Below, one piece after another: positions 1-8,238 of a stretch of DNA of 39,011 nt. The stretch's first letter is position 1; every line of letters starts with the position of its first letter. The stretch is from the NCBI RefSeq assembly GCF_002159835.1, contig NZ_NFJL01000028.1, forward strand, positions 1-39,011. The letters run 5' to 3'. The position numbers and the translations under genes were made by a program. The notes beneath the pieces are model-generated. The model saw only the letters and a program-made list of their open reading frames with translations. It was not told the origin of the DNA and did not search any database. This DNA is from Blautia sp. An249 (GTDB lineage Bacteria; Bacillota; Clostridia; Lachnospirales; Lachnospiraceae).

Positions 1-1211
1 TAATATACCGCTGCCTTCACGTATTTATCCAAAAGGAAGTTCAGGATGGTCGCTGCTGCTGCTTCCAACTGCAAAATAGGCTTGGAAATAAAGGCATAAC
101 GGTAAGCAATATCTCCCAGGGCCTCCATCACCCATTCTCCTGCCGTTTCAAAAAATAAATCCTTCTCCCAGCTTCCTCTCATAATCTCCTGGTAATGGGA
201 AGTAAATCCCCGGGTCGCGCAGAAAATCAGCGCGCTCTGCAGGCGCACAACCCAGTTTTGCACAGCGTAGAGCTGAGGATTGCTGATTCCCATGGAAACT
301 GCTTTCTGATACTGATGCTGCAGCATCCCTTTTAAATCGATAGCGTCTTCCCGGTGGGGCTGCCGGCTCTGCCATTTTTCAATTTCATAATTTAACTGAT
401 CGTAAGAAAAACAGCTTTTCTTAAATGCATCCTCAATATCTGCCGTCCGGTAGGCAATGTCGTCGGCTGCTTCCAGGATAAAGGTCAGAGGATGCCGTTT
501 CCCATAAGTTCCGGTAGCCTCCTGCACTTCCTGAAACAAATCTTTTTCCGCATAGAAGTAGCCCATCTTTTTCTCACGTATATCATTGCTTTCCGGACGA
601 ATTTCCAGGGAAGAGACAGGATATTTGATAATCGTATTCAAAATTCCGAAGGTAAGATTCATTCCCTTTTCATTGACCAGAAAATGAAGTCTGCATACCT
701 GCCTGAGAGCCTGGGCATTACCTTCAAAATGATAAAAATCCTGAATCATCTGAGGAGATAAAATCTCTGTTACGGGCGTTCCCTGAAATTCTATTTTATG
801 GAGGTTTCTGACAAACCAGTCCCGAATCGCCTCTTCGCCGAAATGACCGAAGGGCGGATTACCGATGTCGTGAATCAGACCTGCGCATTGAAGAATGTCG
901 CATATATCTGCCTTATCTTTTTCTGTGAATTCAGGATCCATCTTGTTTCTCAGAAGATATTCTGCAATATTCTGCCCCAGAGATTTCGCAAAGGAAGAAA
1001 CTTCCAGGGAATGGGTCAGTCTGGTACGGATAAAGTCACTTTTATCCAGGGGAAATACCTGTGTTTTATCCTGCAGTCTCCGAAAGGAGGAGCTTCCTAT
1101 GATTCTGTGATAATCTTTCTCAAACTCGCTTCTTAAATCATTCCCCCCGTTTCCGGAAACTTTTTTATAGGTTCCCGGACGTCTGGGGCACAACAATGCT
1201 TTCCAATCCAT
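1..1211 (-). CDS. dgt: dGTPase (deoxyguanosinetriphosphate triphosphohydrolase), 3' end cut by window edge
   Basis: HD-domain phosphohydrolase that hydrolyses dGTP/dNTPs to the nucleoside and triphosphate, acting in cytoplasmic dNTP homeostasis. The frame is open for 403 codons from the ATG at 1211 and runs off the window start; the family is usually 440-500 residues, so only the C-terminus is missing. The N-terminus has the family pattern FRRLQDKTQVF (about residues 43-53), then RTRLTHSLEV with metal ligand H67, and the HD motif at H114-D115 in GLIHDIGNPPFGHFGEEAI. The start lies 3 bases after the thrC stop, with GGGA inside the thrC end as a weak ribosome site, so the gene is probably translated from the thrC transcript. 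The family call is firm; the precise nucleotide substrate is inferred. Confidence 0.9.
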   Translation of the reverse strand, partial: MDWKALLCPRRPGTYKKVSGNGGNDLRSEFEKDYHRIIGSSSFRRLQDKTQVFPLDKSDFIRTRLTHSLEVSSFAKSLGQNIAEYLLRNKMDPEFTEKDKADICDILQCAGLIHDIGNPPFGHFGEEAIRDWFVRNLHKIEFQGTPVTEILSPQMIQDFYHFEGNAQALRQVCRLHFLVNEKGMNLTFGILNTIIKYPVSSLEIRPESNDIREKKMGYFYAEKDLFQEVQEATGTYGKRHPLTFILEAADDIAYRTADIEDAFKKSCFSYDQLNYEIEKWQSRQPHREDAIDLKGMLQHQYQKAVSMGISNPQLYAVQNWVVRLQSALIFCATRGFTSHYQEIMRGSWEKDLFFETAGEWVMEALGDIAYRYAFISKPILQLEAAAATILNFLLDKYVKAAVY

Positions 1212-1214
1212 CTT

Positions 1215-2702
1215 TTAAATTCCCAGTACTGTTTTCACTGTTTCCTCCATTTCGTCTGCCGCGATAACACGGTCATGAAGAACCGGCGCATCCATTAACT
1301 CTTTCACCGCTTTCGGAACAGGCACTTTGGAGAGTTCTTCCAGTACTTTCGAAAGCTGTAAATCGTCGATTCCCTGGTATCTGTCTGAAATGGCGTCCAC
1401 AACGCTTCTCGTAAATTTATAGGGACTTGCCGTAGAGGCAATCACAGTTACAGAATCGTCCCCGGTCTCCTTTAAATATTTCTGGTAAACACCGCCTGCC
1501 ACGGCTGTATGGGGATCCAGCACATAGCCGCTTCCGTAATAAACAGCGCTGATGGCTTCTTTCGTTTCTCCCTCGCTGCAGTAATTTCCGTAGAAATCTC
1601 CCAGCTTTTCTTTCATTTCTTCTGTAATGGTATAGCTGCCCTTTTCTGCTAATTCTTTCATTAATTCCGCACATTTTCCGGAATCTTCTCCTGCAAGCAG
1701 GTAAAGGAGTCTCTCCAGGTTGCTGGAAATCAGAATATCCATGGAAGGAGAACTGGTTAAAATAAATTCCCGGTTTCTGTCGTAAGTTCCTGTACGGAAG
1801 AAATCATACAACACTTTATTTTCATTGGAGGCACAGATAAATTTATGTATCGGAAGCCCCATATTTTTCGCATAATAAGCAGCCAGGATGTTTCCGAAAT
1901 TTCCTGTGGGAACTACCACATTGATTTCCTGTCCTTCTTTAATCTTTCCCTGACGGTATAAAGTTGCATAAGCATATACATAGTAGACAATCTGAGGAAC
2001 CAGGCGGCCGATGTTAATAGAGTTTGCAGAAGAAAACTGAAATCCCTTCTCTTCCAGCTCCTGTACCAGTTCCTGATTATTAAAGATTTTCTTAACTCCG
2101 GTCTGGGCATCGTCAAAGTTTCCTGTAATTCCGATTACACAGGTATTTTCCCCTTTCTGAGTCACCATCTGTTTTTCCTGAATGGGACTTACACCATGTT
2201 TCGGATAAAATACAATGATTCTGGTCCCCGGCACATCTGCAAATCCTGCCAGAGCTGCCTTTCCGGTATCGCCGGATGTTGCCGTTAATATAACAATCTC
2301 TTTCTCGGTGCCGTTCTTTCTGGCTGCCGTTGTCATTAAATGAGGAAGAATAGAAAGAGCCATATCTTTAAATGCTATTGTAGCTCCGTGAAACAGTTCC
2401 AGATAATATACTCCGTCCGCTTCTTTTAACGGAGCGATTGCGTCTGTATCAAATTTCTCATCGTAAGCTTTGTTTATACAGTCTTTCAGTTCTTCTTCTG
2501 TAAAGTCTGTAAAGAACCGTTTCATCACTTCGTATGCGGTCTCCTGATAGCTCATTTGAGAAAGTGTTTCCATATTTATATCCAGTTTCGGAATCTTCGT
2601 GGGAACAAAAAGACCTCCGTCTTTTGATAAACCTTTTAATATTGCCTGGGAGGCGGTCACATTTTCTTCATGTCCTCTTGTACTCTTGTAGTAAATCTGC
2701 AT
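1215..2702 (-). CDS. thrC: threonine synthase
   Basis: PLP enzyme converting O-phospho-L-homoserine to L-threonine, the last step of threonine synthesis. The protein is 495 residues, the size of the long (E. coli/yeast-like) type. The N-terminal YYKSTRG is family-typical, the PLP lysine is K112 in GATIAFKDMALS, and TATSGDTGKAALAG and PTGNFGN are cofactor/substrate loops. The open frame extends 42 codons upstream, but that part overlaps the promoter and the sleB terminator; I chose the ATG at 2702 because the family N-terminus begins there and AGGCAGGG precedes it. It is followed at once by dgt. Homoserine dehydrogenase and homoserine kinase genes are not in the window. Confidence 0.95.
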   Translation of the reverse strand: MQIYYKSTRGHEENVTASQAILKGLSKDGGLFVPTKIPKLDINMETLSQMSYQETAYEVMKRFFTDFTEEELKDCINKAYDEKFDTDAIAPLKEADGVYYLELFHGATIAFKDMALSILPHLMTTAARKNGTEKEIVILTATSGDTGKAALAGFADVPGTRIIVFYPKHGVSPIQEKQMVTQKGENTCVIGITGNFDDAQTGVKKIFNNQELVQELEEKGFQFSSANSINIGRLVPQIVYYVYAYATLYRQGKIKEGQEINVVVPTGNFGNILAAYYAKNMGLPIHKFICASNENKVLYDFFRTGTYDRNREFILTSSPSMDILISSNLERLLYLLAGEDSGKCAELMKELAEKGSYTITEEMKEKLGDFYGNYCSEGETKEAISAVYYGSGYVLDPHTAVAGGVYQKYLKETGDDSVTVIASTASPYKFTRSVVDAISDRYQGIDDLQLSKVLEELSKVPVPKAVKELMDAPVLHDRVIAADEMEETVKTVLGI

Positions 2703-2741
2703 AATTACCCTGCCTTTCTGTGATGGTTCTCTTAATGCCTC

Positions 2742-2750
2742 ATTATAGCA
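2742..2750 (-). promoter_or_regulatory. extended -10 promoter of thrC-dgt
   Basis: On the minus strand the sequence TGCTATAAT is a perfect extended -10 element, about 40 bases before the thrC ATG. The matching -35 (TGGCAC at 17 bp) is poor, as is common when an extended -10 is present. It lies between the sleB terminator and thrC. Confidence 0.6.
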
Positions 2751-2801
2751 TGAAATAAGAAACGGTGCCACTTTTTCTTTCATCAGCCAGTTTCCCGGCT
2801 C

Positions 2802-2848
2802 AAAAAAAAACACGAAGGGAGAAAGCAAATCTCATTTCTCCCTTCGTG
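2802..2848 (-). terminator. rho-independent terminator after sleB
   Basis: A perfect 14-bp stem (CACGAAGGGAGAAA / TTTCTCCCTTCGTG, loop of 10) is followed on the minus strand by nine T. It lies just after the sleB stop codon and upstream of the thrC promoter, so it separates the two units. Confidence 0.92.
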
Positions 2849-2860
2849 CTGTCTTAAAAT

Positions 2861-3730
2861 TTATGCTTCTTTTTCCTCTTCAACTAAATCCGGATAGGTA
2901 TAAAAATCATGAACACCATGTTTAAACAGTTTCACTAAGTCCCGTTCAAACCACTGTACATTTCCCTCTTCTGCCTGATCCTTTGCCACAAAGAACAGAG
3001 CGCCCTGGGAATAATCTGTACCCTCCATGGCCATCTTTACTGCTTCTTCCGTTTCCGGTGAAACCTCCACTTCCTCAATTCTTCCGTCATAGGTAGGCGA
3101 AAACTGAGGAGTGCCTCCTGTCCAGTCCCATACCACATCGGTAATGGTATCCGGAAAACGATCGCTCTGAACACGATTCATAATTACATTGGCCACCAGG
3201 ACTCTTCCTTTGATGTCTTCTCCGCCGGCTTCTGCTTCTACGATCCGAAGCAGCGTATTGTAATCTGTGTCTGACATCATCTTCGGTGTTCCCGCCTTGG
3301 ACACAGACTGTTCTTCCATCCGGCTGACTGCCTGCTCCATGGAGCTGCTTACATCTACTTCTGCCGGTGTGGGATCTACTTTCTTAATCCTCTGTCCCAC
3401 AATAACATCTTCATAAGAGGTCCCGATTCGCTCTACGGAAGTAGCTGATACTGCCGTCTCCTGAACACTTTCCAGAATTCCCTGAATTCCGGAGACAACC
3501 GGGCTTTCTTTCTGAGAAGCCGATGTCTGGTAAATCTCAGCAGGATCTTCCGCCGCTGCATAAACCTCACTCTTTTCCGAAGGTACTACAACTTTAGAAC
3601 CCACCGCAATCACCATTGCCACTGCAAAGCATCCTCCAATTACAGTAAGACCATGTAAACTGTTCAGTTTTCTCTTTTTCGTCTGCTTTTTCCCTCGTGG
3701 TTTTTGTCTCTCTTGAATCTTGTCTCTCAT
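2861..3730 (-). CDS. cell wall hydrolase of the SleB family (membrane-anchored)
   Basis: Predicted lytic transglycosylase-type cortex/peptidoglycan hydrolase (Hydrolase_2, SleB/CwlJ family). The protein is 289 residues from the ATG at 3730, which has AGAGGGCAG before it; the open frame continues 31 codons upstream but without family sequence. A very basic N-terminus is followed by one membrane segment or signal anchor at about 27-47, a low-complexity linker (about 50-150), and the catalytic domain at about 154-285 with RIVEAEAGGE (catalytic Glu candidate E165), VANVIMNRV and FSPTYDG. SleB relatives degrade spore cortex at germination, but vegetative paralogues exist and the lack of a peptidoglycan-binding domain here leaves the role open. 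The gene has its own promoter and terminator. Confidence 0.85.
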   Translation of the reverse strand: MRDKIQERQKPRGKKQTKKRKLNSLHGLTVIGGCFAVAMVIAVGSKVVVPSEKSEVYAAAEDPAEIYQTSASQKESPVVSGIQGILESVQETAVSATSVERIGTSYEDVIVGQRIKKVDPTPAEVDVSSSMEQAVSRMEEQSVSKAGTPKMMSDTDYNTLLRIVEAEAGGEDIKGRVLVANVIMNRVQSDRFPDTITDVVWDWTGGTPQFSPTYDGRIEEVEVSPETEEAVKMAMEGTDYSQGALFFVAKDQAEEGNVQWFERDLVKLFKHGVHDFYTYPDLVEEEKEA

Positions 3731-3757
3731 AGCTCTGCCCTCTACACAAAACATTAT

Positions 3758-3774
3758 TGTTACATTTTGTAACA
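3758..3774. promoter_or_regulatory. palindromic operator candidate before sleB-like gene
   Basis: TGTTACATTTTGTAACA is a 17-bp inverted repeat (TGTTAC/GTAACA arms) lying just downstream of the predicted transcription start of the sleB-like gene, followed by a further GTAACG half-site. The position suits a repressor site. The regulator is unknown. Confidence 0.4.
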
Positions 3775-3794
3775 TTTTTGTAACGCATAAGAAA

Positions 3795-3823
3795 ATTATA
3801 TTTAATATCAGTCCAGAAGTCAA
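3795..3823 (-). promoter_or_regulatory. sigma-A-type promoter of the sleB-like gene
   Basis: On the minus strand TTGACT and TATAAT are separated by exactly 17 bp, a near-consensus housekeeping promoter. This argues for expression in growing cells rather than only under a sporulation sigma factor. Confidence 0.8.
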
Positions 3824-3941
3824 GCAATTTTAAAAGATTTTGGATGTTTCCTTCAATTTTCTTTCGACAAACCCCACTCTTTTCATATATTTATGACAAA
3901 TTTATTTCTTTTTTTCATGGAATTAACAGTATTCGACTGTT

Positions 3942-5594
3942 TTACCGGTTATTAATCGCCGTAACCAGAGCGTCAATAGAAGCCCGGATAATATCCGGAT
4001 CCACGCCTGCTCCCCATGCCAGAGTTCCGTCCGGCTTCTGAATTCCCACATAGGCAATTGCCTTGGAACTGGAGCTTCTCTCAAGAGCGTGTTCCTGATA
4101 CGTATCCAGATTATATTCCAGTCCGTAAGCTTTCTTTAAGGCGTTGCTTACTGCATTAAGACGGCCGTTACCGGCTGCTTCAGTAACAATGGTTTTCCCC
4201 TGGAATGTGGATGTAACCTGTGCAATGATTCCGTCTTTCTGCTGGAAATGCACCTCATTGATACTGTACGGCATAACCACATTTTCGAATTTTTTCTTAA
4301 ACAATGCAAAAATTTCATCGGGATGCAGTTCTTTATGACGGTGATCGGATACCTCTTTTGCCGCATATCCCATAGCTTCCCGCATCTTCGCCGGCAGATT
4401 TAAGCCGTAATTGGTTTCCAGAATATATCCGACGCCGCCTTTTCCGGACTGGCTGTTAATACGGATAACATCTGCGTCGTAATTGCGTCCCACATCGGTG
4501 GGGTCAATGGGCAGATAAGGAACTGTCCAGTGATCCGGATCCTTTTCTTCTTTCCAGTGCATACCTTTGGCAATAGCATCCTGATGGGAACCGGAGAAGG
4601 CCGCAAATACAAGAGCGCCGCTGTATGGACTTCTGTCTCCTACCTTCATCCCCGTACACTCTTCATATACCTGGCATACATGAGGCATATCTGAGAAGTC
4701 CAGTTCCGGCTCCACACCCTGAGAATACATATTCATTGCAAGAGTAACAATGTCCACATTTCCGGTTCTTTCTCCGTTTCCGAAAAGGGTTCCCTCGATT
4801 CTGTCGGCTCCTGCCAGAAGACCCATTTCCGAATCGGCCACTCCGCATCCTCTGTCATTGTGCGGATGAAGAGATACCACCACGTTTTCTCTGTATTTTA
4901 AGTTTTCACACATATATTCAATCTGGCTGGCGTATACGTGTGGCATGGAATGCTGCACGGTTACAGGAAGGTTAATGATACATTTCTTATCCGGCGTAGG
5001 TTTCCATACGTCTAAAACTGCATTGCAGACTTCCAGAGCATACTCCGGCTCTGTTCCTGTGAAACTTTCCGGGCTGTATTCAAACTGGAAGTTTCCTTCT
5101 GTTTCATCTGCCAGTTTTTTCAAAAGAGCGGCTCCGTCTACGGCAATTTTCAGAATCTCTTCTTTTGATTTTTTAAATACCTGCTCTCTCTGCGCTACGG
5201 AAGTGGAATTGTACACATGGACAATGGCTTTCGGAGCGCCTTTCACTGCTTCAAATGTCTTGCGGATAATATGTTCTCTGGCCTGAGTTAAAACCTGGAT
5301 GGTAACATCTTCCGGAATCAGGTCCTGCTCAATCAATGTCCGAAGAAAGGTGTATTCTGTCTCAGAAGCTGCCGGAAATCCCACTTCAATTTCTTTAAAA
5401 CCGATCTGAACAAGAAGTTTAAAGAATTCGATCTTCTGTTCCAGACTCATGGGAATCACAAGGGCCTGGTTTCCGTCACGCAGATCCACGCTGCACCAGA
5501 TCGGCGCCTTATCCACATATTCTTTTTCTGCCCATTTCATACATTTTACCGGAGGCATATAATACTGCCTCTTATATTTGTTTACATTCATCAT
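3942..5594 (-). CDS. leuA: 2-isopropylmalate synthase
   Basis: Condenses acetyl-CoA with 2-oxoisovalerate to give 2-isopropylmalate, the first committed step of leucine synthesis. The protein is 550 residues, matching the longer LeuA subtype (about 560 residues, MPPVKCMKW-type start). The HMGL-like TIM barrel begins with SVDLRDGNQAL (metal/substrate site), followed by GFKEIEVGFPAAS, SLHPHNDRGCGVADSEMG and GTLFGNGERTGNVD; the C-terminal regulatory domain lies at about 430-550. Start: AGGAGG at 5603-5608 is 8 bases from the first of two adjacent ATGs (5594). It is transcribed from a T-box leader, so expression should rise when tRNA-Leu is uncharged; the regulatory domain also suggests leucine feedback. 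leuCD lie upstream on the same strand as a separate unit. Confidence 0.95.
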   Translation of the reverse strand: MMNVNKYKRQYYMPPVKCMKWAEKEYVDKAPIWCSVDLRDGNQALVIPMSLEQKIEFFKLLVQIGFKEIEVGFPAASETEYTFLRTLIEQDLIPEDVTIQVLTQAREHIIRKTFEAVKGAPKAIVHVYNSTSVAQREQVFKKSKEEILKIAVDGAALLKKLADETEGNFQFEYSPESFTGTEPEYALEVCNAVLDVWKPTPDKKCIINLPVTVQHSMPHVYASQIEYMCENLKYRENVVVSLHPHNDRGCGVADSEMGLLAGADRIEGTLFGNGERTGNVDIVTLAMNMYSQGVEPELDFSDMPHVCQVYEECTGMKVGDRSPYSGALVFAAFSGSHQDAIAKGMHWKEEKDPDHWTVPYLPIDPTDVGRNYDADVIRINSQSGKGGVGYILETNYGLNLPAKMREAMGYAAKEVSDHRHKELHPDEIFALFKKKFENVVMPYSINEVHFQQKDGIIAQVTSTFQGKTIVTEAAGNGRLNAVSNALKKAYGLEYNLDTYQEHALERSSSSKAIAYVGIQKPDGTLAWGAGVDPDIIRASIDALVTAINNR

Positions 5595-5613
5595 CTTCTT
5601 TTCCTCCTTAAAA

Positions 5614-5717
5614 CTATTACATAACAAAGAGGACAAGTCCTCTTCAACTCCCTATATCCCTCACGGAGCGTTTTTTATATAATAGGAAATCCAACAGAAT
5701 TTTCTATTACATAAAAA
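5614..5717. repeat. palindromic repeat element inside the leuA leader
   Basis: Composite repeat between the T-box terminator and the leuA ribosome site. It is bounded by identical copies of CTATTACATAA (5614-5624 and 5704-5714), and contains the hairpin GAGGACAAGTCCTC (5629-5642) and an inverted pair TTTTATATAATAGGAAAT / TTTTCTATTACATAAAA. The same modules recur at 9149-9390, 15850-15892 and 16125-16162, which marks it as an interspersed family. Confidence 0.7.
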
Positions 5718-6012
5718 AATCTTCCGGCTCTGCAATCATTGCTGCAAGAGACGAAAGACGATTAGTCTGCGCGGTACCACTCTTATTTATGAGTTTCCTC
5801 ATACACTCTGAGATACGGACTCCCGGGGAGCCTTATATCCATCCCTTTTAACGGCGGGAACCCGTCTGCGCCTACTCTCATTCATTTCGGACAGATGCTC
5901 CGAGGGCAGTTCCATATCCTCCTTCCGCTGCTTTCCACCGGCCAGCAGCTCTCTGTGCTCCAAAGCGATATGTACTCATCCTCATCTAAGCATTTCGTCT
6001 TATGAAATTATT
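5713..6012 (-). ncRNA. T-box riboswitch leader of leuA (leucine)
   Basis: tRNA-sensing leader. The T-box sequence AGTGGTACCGCG (complement of 5768-5779) is followed by a terminator whose stem pairs TCTTTCGTCTCTTGCA with TGCAGAGCCGGAAGA and ends in seven T (5713-5719). Upstream lies a long Stem I region. Within it GGAA-CTG-CCCTCGGAG looks like the specifier loop; the proposed specifier is CTG (Leu) at the complement of 5907-5909, which agrees with the downstream leuA. The T-box itself is clear; the specifier assignment is inference. Confidence 0.92.
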
Positions 6013-6018
6013 AAAATA

Positions 6019-6047
6019 AGATTACCATCCTTCCTTCATTTTGTCAA
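6019..6047 (-). promoter_or_regulatory. consensus promoter of the T-box-leuA unit
   Basis: TTGACA and TAATCT separated by exactly 17 bp on the minus strand, with the predicted start just before the T-box Stem I. Confidence 0.85.
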
Positions 6048-6101
6048 TGGCTAAAAGAATTTTTCAAAACAGGCGTATAGCAGAAACTATTTCTAATTAC
6101 A

Positions 6102-6127
6102 AAAAACACCGCAAAATCTGCGGTGTC
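6102..6127 (-). terminator. terminator after tRNA-Pro
   Basis: 8-bp stem ACACCGCA/TGCGGTGT with a 5-base loop, followed on the minus strand by six T. It lies downstream of the tRNA and upstream of the leuA promoter. Confidence 0.85.
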
Positions 6128-6202
6128 TTTTCCTCTTTCTTCTCTTGTAGTCACAATGTGTGTTTATGTAATTACATCAAAACTATATTTTCAGAGGATT
6201 CA

Positions 6203-6276
6203 TCGGGGCAACAGGATTTGAACCTGCGACCTCACGGCCCCCAGCCGTGCGCGCTACCAAGCTACGCCATACCCCG
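6203..6276 (-). tRNA. tRNA-Pro (anticodon GGG)
   Basis: A complete cloverleaf of 74 nt can be read on the minus strand: 7-bp acceptor stem CGGGGTA/TGCCCCG, D-arm with AGCTTGGTAGCGC, anticodon stem CACGG/CCGTG with loop CTGGGGG (anticodon GGG), and a T-arm with GGTTCAAATCC. The 3' CCA is not encoded. It has its own promoter and terminator. Confidence 0.95.
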
Positions 6277-6285
6277 GTGAAACCT

Positions 6286-6313
6286 ATTATAGCACAAACT
6301 GGAAAGATTTCAA
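6286..6313 (-). promoter_or_regulatory. promoter of tRNA-Pro
   Basis: TTGAAA, 16 bp, then TATAAT within an extended -10 (TGCTATAAT) on the minus strand, ending about 10 bases before the tRNA 5' end. The -35 sits inside one arm of the inverted repeat at 6302-6342. Confidence 0.8.
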
Positions 6314-6342
6314 CTATTTTTTTTATTTATTTGAAATCTTTC
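6302..6342. repeat. 12-bp inverted repeat between leuD and tRNA-Pro
   Basis: GAAAGATTTCAA and TTGAAATCTTTC form a perfect 12-bp stem around a 17-base AT-rich loop, right after the leuD stop codon. It may terminate or stabilise the leuCD message, but there is no T-run after it on the minus strand, so it is not a canonical terminator. Confidence 0.6.
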
Positions 6343-6351
6343 AAAAATTTC

Positions 6352-6843
6352 TTATGCATTCTTTCCGTTAATGTAATTAATCAATCCTTCAGCCTGGATG
6401 ATTTTCTGCATGAATTCAGGGAATGCCTGGCCTTTAAACTCCGTTCCCTTCGTGCGGTTGTAAATCATACCGGAATCAAAATCCACTTCTACCTGATCCC
6501 CGTCTTCAATTCCTCTGGAAGCTTCCGGACACTCAATGATGGGAAGTCCGATGTTAATGGCATTGCGGTAGAAAATTCTGGCAAAAGTTTCTGCAATGAC
6601 ACAGCTTACCCCCGCCGCTTTGATAGCGATGGGCGCATGTTCTCTGGAAGAACCGCAGCCGAAGTTCTTCTCTGCCACAATGATGTCCCCTTTATGAACT
6701 TTTGATACAAAATCTTTGTCAATATCCTCCATACAATGAGTAGCCAGTTCCGCTGGATCGGAAGAATTTAAATACCTTGCAGGAATAATTACATCCGTAT
6801 CCACGTTATCGCCATATTTAAAAACTGTTCCATTTGCCTTCAT
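6352..6843 (-). CDS. leuD: 3-isopropylmalate dehydratase small subunit
   Basis: Small (swivel) subunit of isopropylmalate isomerase, which with LeuC interconverts 2- and 3-isopropylmalate. The protein is 163 residues, typical for the short archaeal/clostridial LeuD type. It shows DVIIPARYL near the N-terminus and the active-site loop [17 protein letters not shown] lies 8 bases before the ATG. It follows leuC by 12 bases in the same operon. Confidence 0.95.
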   Translation of the reverse strand: MKANGTVFKYGDNVDTDVIIPARYLNSSDPAELATHCMEDIDKDFVSKVHKGDIIVAEKNFGCGSSREHAPIAIKAAGVSCVIAETFARIFYRNAINIGLPIIECPEASRGIEDGDQVEVDFDSGMIYNRTKGTEFKGQAFPEFMQKIIQAEGLINYINGKNA

Positions 6844-6855
6844 TTCCTATTCCTC

Positions 6856-8124
6856 CTATAATCCTAATTCTTCCGGTGCTGAAATCTTTCCGGTTACCGC
6901 ACTTGCAGCTGCGACTGCAGGACTTGCCAGATATACCTCAGAATCCACATGTCCCATACGTCCTACAAAGTTACGGTTTGTGGTAGAAATACAGCGTTCT
7001 CCCTCTGCCAGAATTCCCATATAGCCGCCAAGGCAGGGACCGCAGGTAGGGGTACTTACCACTGCGCCGGCTTCAATGAAGATTTTAAGAAGTCCTTCTT
7101 CCATTGCCTGCAGATAAATGGCCTGGGTTGCCGGAATTACGATGCAGCGAATGCCTTTTTTCACTTTTCTGCCCTTCAGGATTTCGGCTGCACAGCGCAG
7201 ATCGTCAATTCTTCCGTTGGTACAGGAACCGATTACCGACTGATCGATTATCACATCTTCCTGAATCTCGGAAATTGTTTTCGTATTTTCCGGAAGATGG
7301 GGGAACGCAATTGTGGGCTCTAAGGCGCTTAAATCAATGGTATATTCTGCATCGTAAACGGCGTCTTCATCTGCTTCATAAACCGTATACGGACGTTTGG
7401 AATGTTCTTTCATATAGGCAATGGCCAGATCGTCTACCGGGAAGATTCCGTTCTTTCCGCCGGCTTCAATCGCCATATTTGCAATGGTAAAGCGATCGTC
7501 CATGGATAAATTGGCAATTCCCTCTCCCACAAATTCCATGGATTTGTATAAAGCTCCGTCTACTCCAATCATTCCGATGATGTGTAAGATTACGTCTTTT
7601 CCGCTGACCCATTTTTTCGGTTTTCCTACCAGATTAAATTTAATTGCAGAGGGCACTTTAAACCAGGCTTTGCCGGTAGCCATTCCTGCTGCCATATCGG
7701 TACTTCCCACGCCGGTGGAAAAAGCGCCTAATGCGCCGTAAGTACAGGTATGTGAATCCGCCCCGATGATAACATCTCCGGCTACGGTAAGTCCTTTTTC
7801 CGGGAGAAGGGCATGTTCGATTCCCATCTCGCCTACATCAAAATAATTGGTAATATCATGACGACAGGCAAACTCTCTGACACATTTGCAGTGTTCTGCT
7901 GATTTAATATCTTTGTTTGGAATAAAGTGATCCATAACCAGAGCGATTTTATCTCTGTCAAACACTTTATTTACTGTCATTTTTTCCATTTCATGAATTG
8001 CGACCGGAGAAGTAATATCATTTCCCAGTACCAGATCTAAATCCGCCTCAATTAACTGTCCGGCTTCTACATAGTCTAAGCCCGCATGAGCTGCTAAAAT
8101 TTTCTGAGTCATTGTCATTCCCAT
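6856..8124 (-). CDS. leuC: 3-isopropylmalate dehydratase large subunit
   Basis: Aconitase-family subunit carrying the [4Fe-4S] cluster of isopropylmalate isomerase in leucine synthesis. The protein is 422 residues, the compact LeuC type of archaea and clostridia. Cluster ligands are C301 (VIGSCTNGR), C361 and C364 (CGPCLGG); [15 protein letters not shown] and [11 protein letters not shown] are substrate/cluster loops. AGGAGG lies 8 bases before the ATG at 8124. It is the first gene of leuCD, divergent from a LysR regulator whose promoter overlaps its own. It has no T-box, unlike leuA, so the two leucine units are apparently controlled differently. Confidence 0.95.
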   Translation of the reverse strand: MGMTMTQKILAAHAGLDYVEAGQLIEADLDLVLGNDITSPVAIHEMEKMTVNKVFDRDKIALVMDHFIPNKDIKSAEHCKCVREFACRHDITNYFDVGEMGIEHALLPEKGLTVAGDVIIGADSHTCTYGALGAFSTGVGSTDMAAGMATGKAWFKVPSAIKFNLVGKPKKWVSGKDVILHIIGMIGVDGALYKSMEFVGEGIANLSMDDRFTIANMAIEAGGKNGIFPVDDLAIAYMKEHSKRPYTVYEADEDAVYDAEYTIDLSALEPTIAFPHLPENTKTISEIQEDVIIDQSVIGSCTNGRIDDLRCAAEILKGRKVKKGIRCIVIPATQAIYLQAMEEGLLKIFIEAGAVVSTPTCGPCLGGYMGILAEGERCISTTNRNFVGRMGHVDSEVYLASPAVAAASAVTGKISAPEELGL

Positions 8125-8153
8125 AACTCATTCCTCCTTTTCCTCTCTCACTG

Positions 8154-8183
8154 TTGCCATTGTAACACAGAATTTGATATAAT
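8154..8183 (+). promoter_or_regulatory. promoter of lysR overlapping the leuC promoter
   Basis: TTGCCA, 18 bp, TATAAT on the plus strand. The likely leuC -10 on the minus strand (TTACAAT, complement of 8159-8165) lies in the same stretch and has no good -35, which fits an activator-dependent promoter. Confidence 0.55.
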
Positions 8184-8194
8184 AGAAATACATA

Positions 8195-8212
8195 TTAAGA
8201 ATAATTATTATA
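8195..8212. promoter_or_regulatory. candidate LysR binding site between leuC and lysR
   Basis: TTAAGAATAATTATTATAA contains the 10-bp perfect palindrome AATAATTATT (8200-8209) in a T-N11-A arrangement typical of LysR-type regulators, upstream of the leuC promoter. AT-rich DNA gives such palindromes by chance, so this is tentative. Confidence 0.35.
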
Positions 8213-8238
8213 ACCACAGATTATATTGGAGGCTTTTT

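Noticed and set aside
148..375. 75-codon minus-strand ORF inside the dgt region.
   Set aside because: It is in a different frame from the well-conserved dGTPase sequence, which is open across the whole region.
3880..3941. AACAGT/ACTGTT hairpin after leuA as a terminator.
   Set aside because: Only 6 bp and no T-run on the minus strand.
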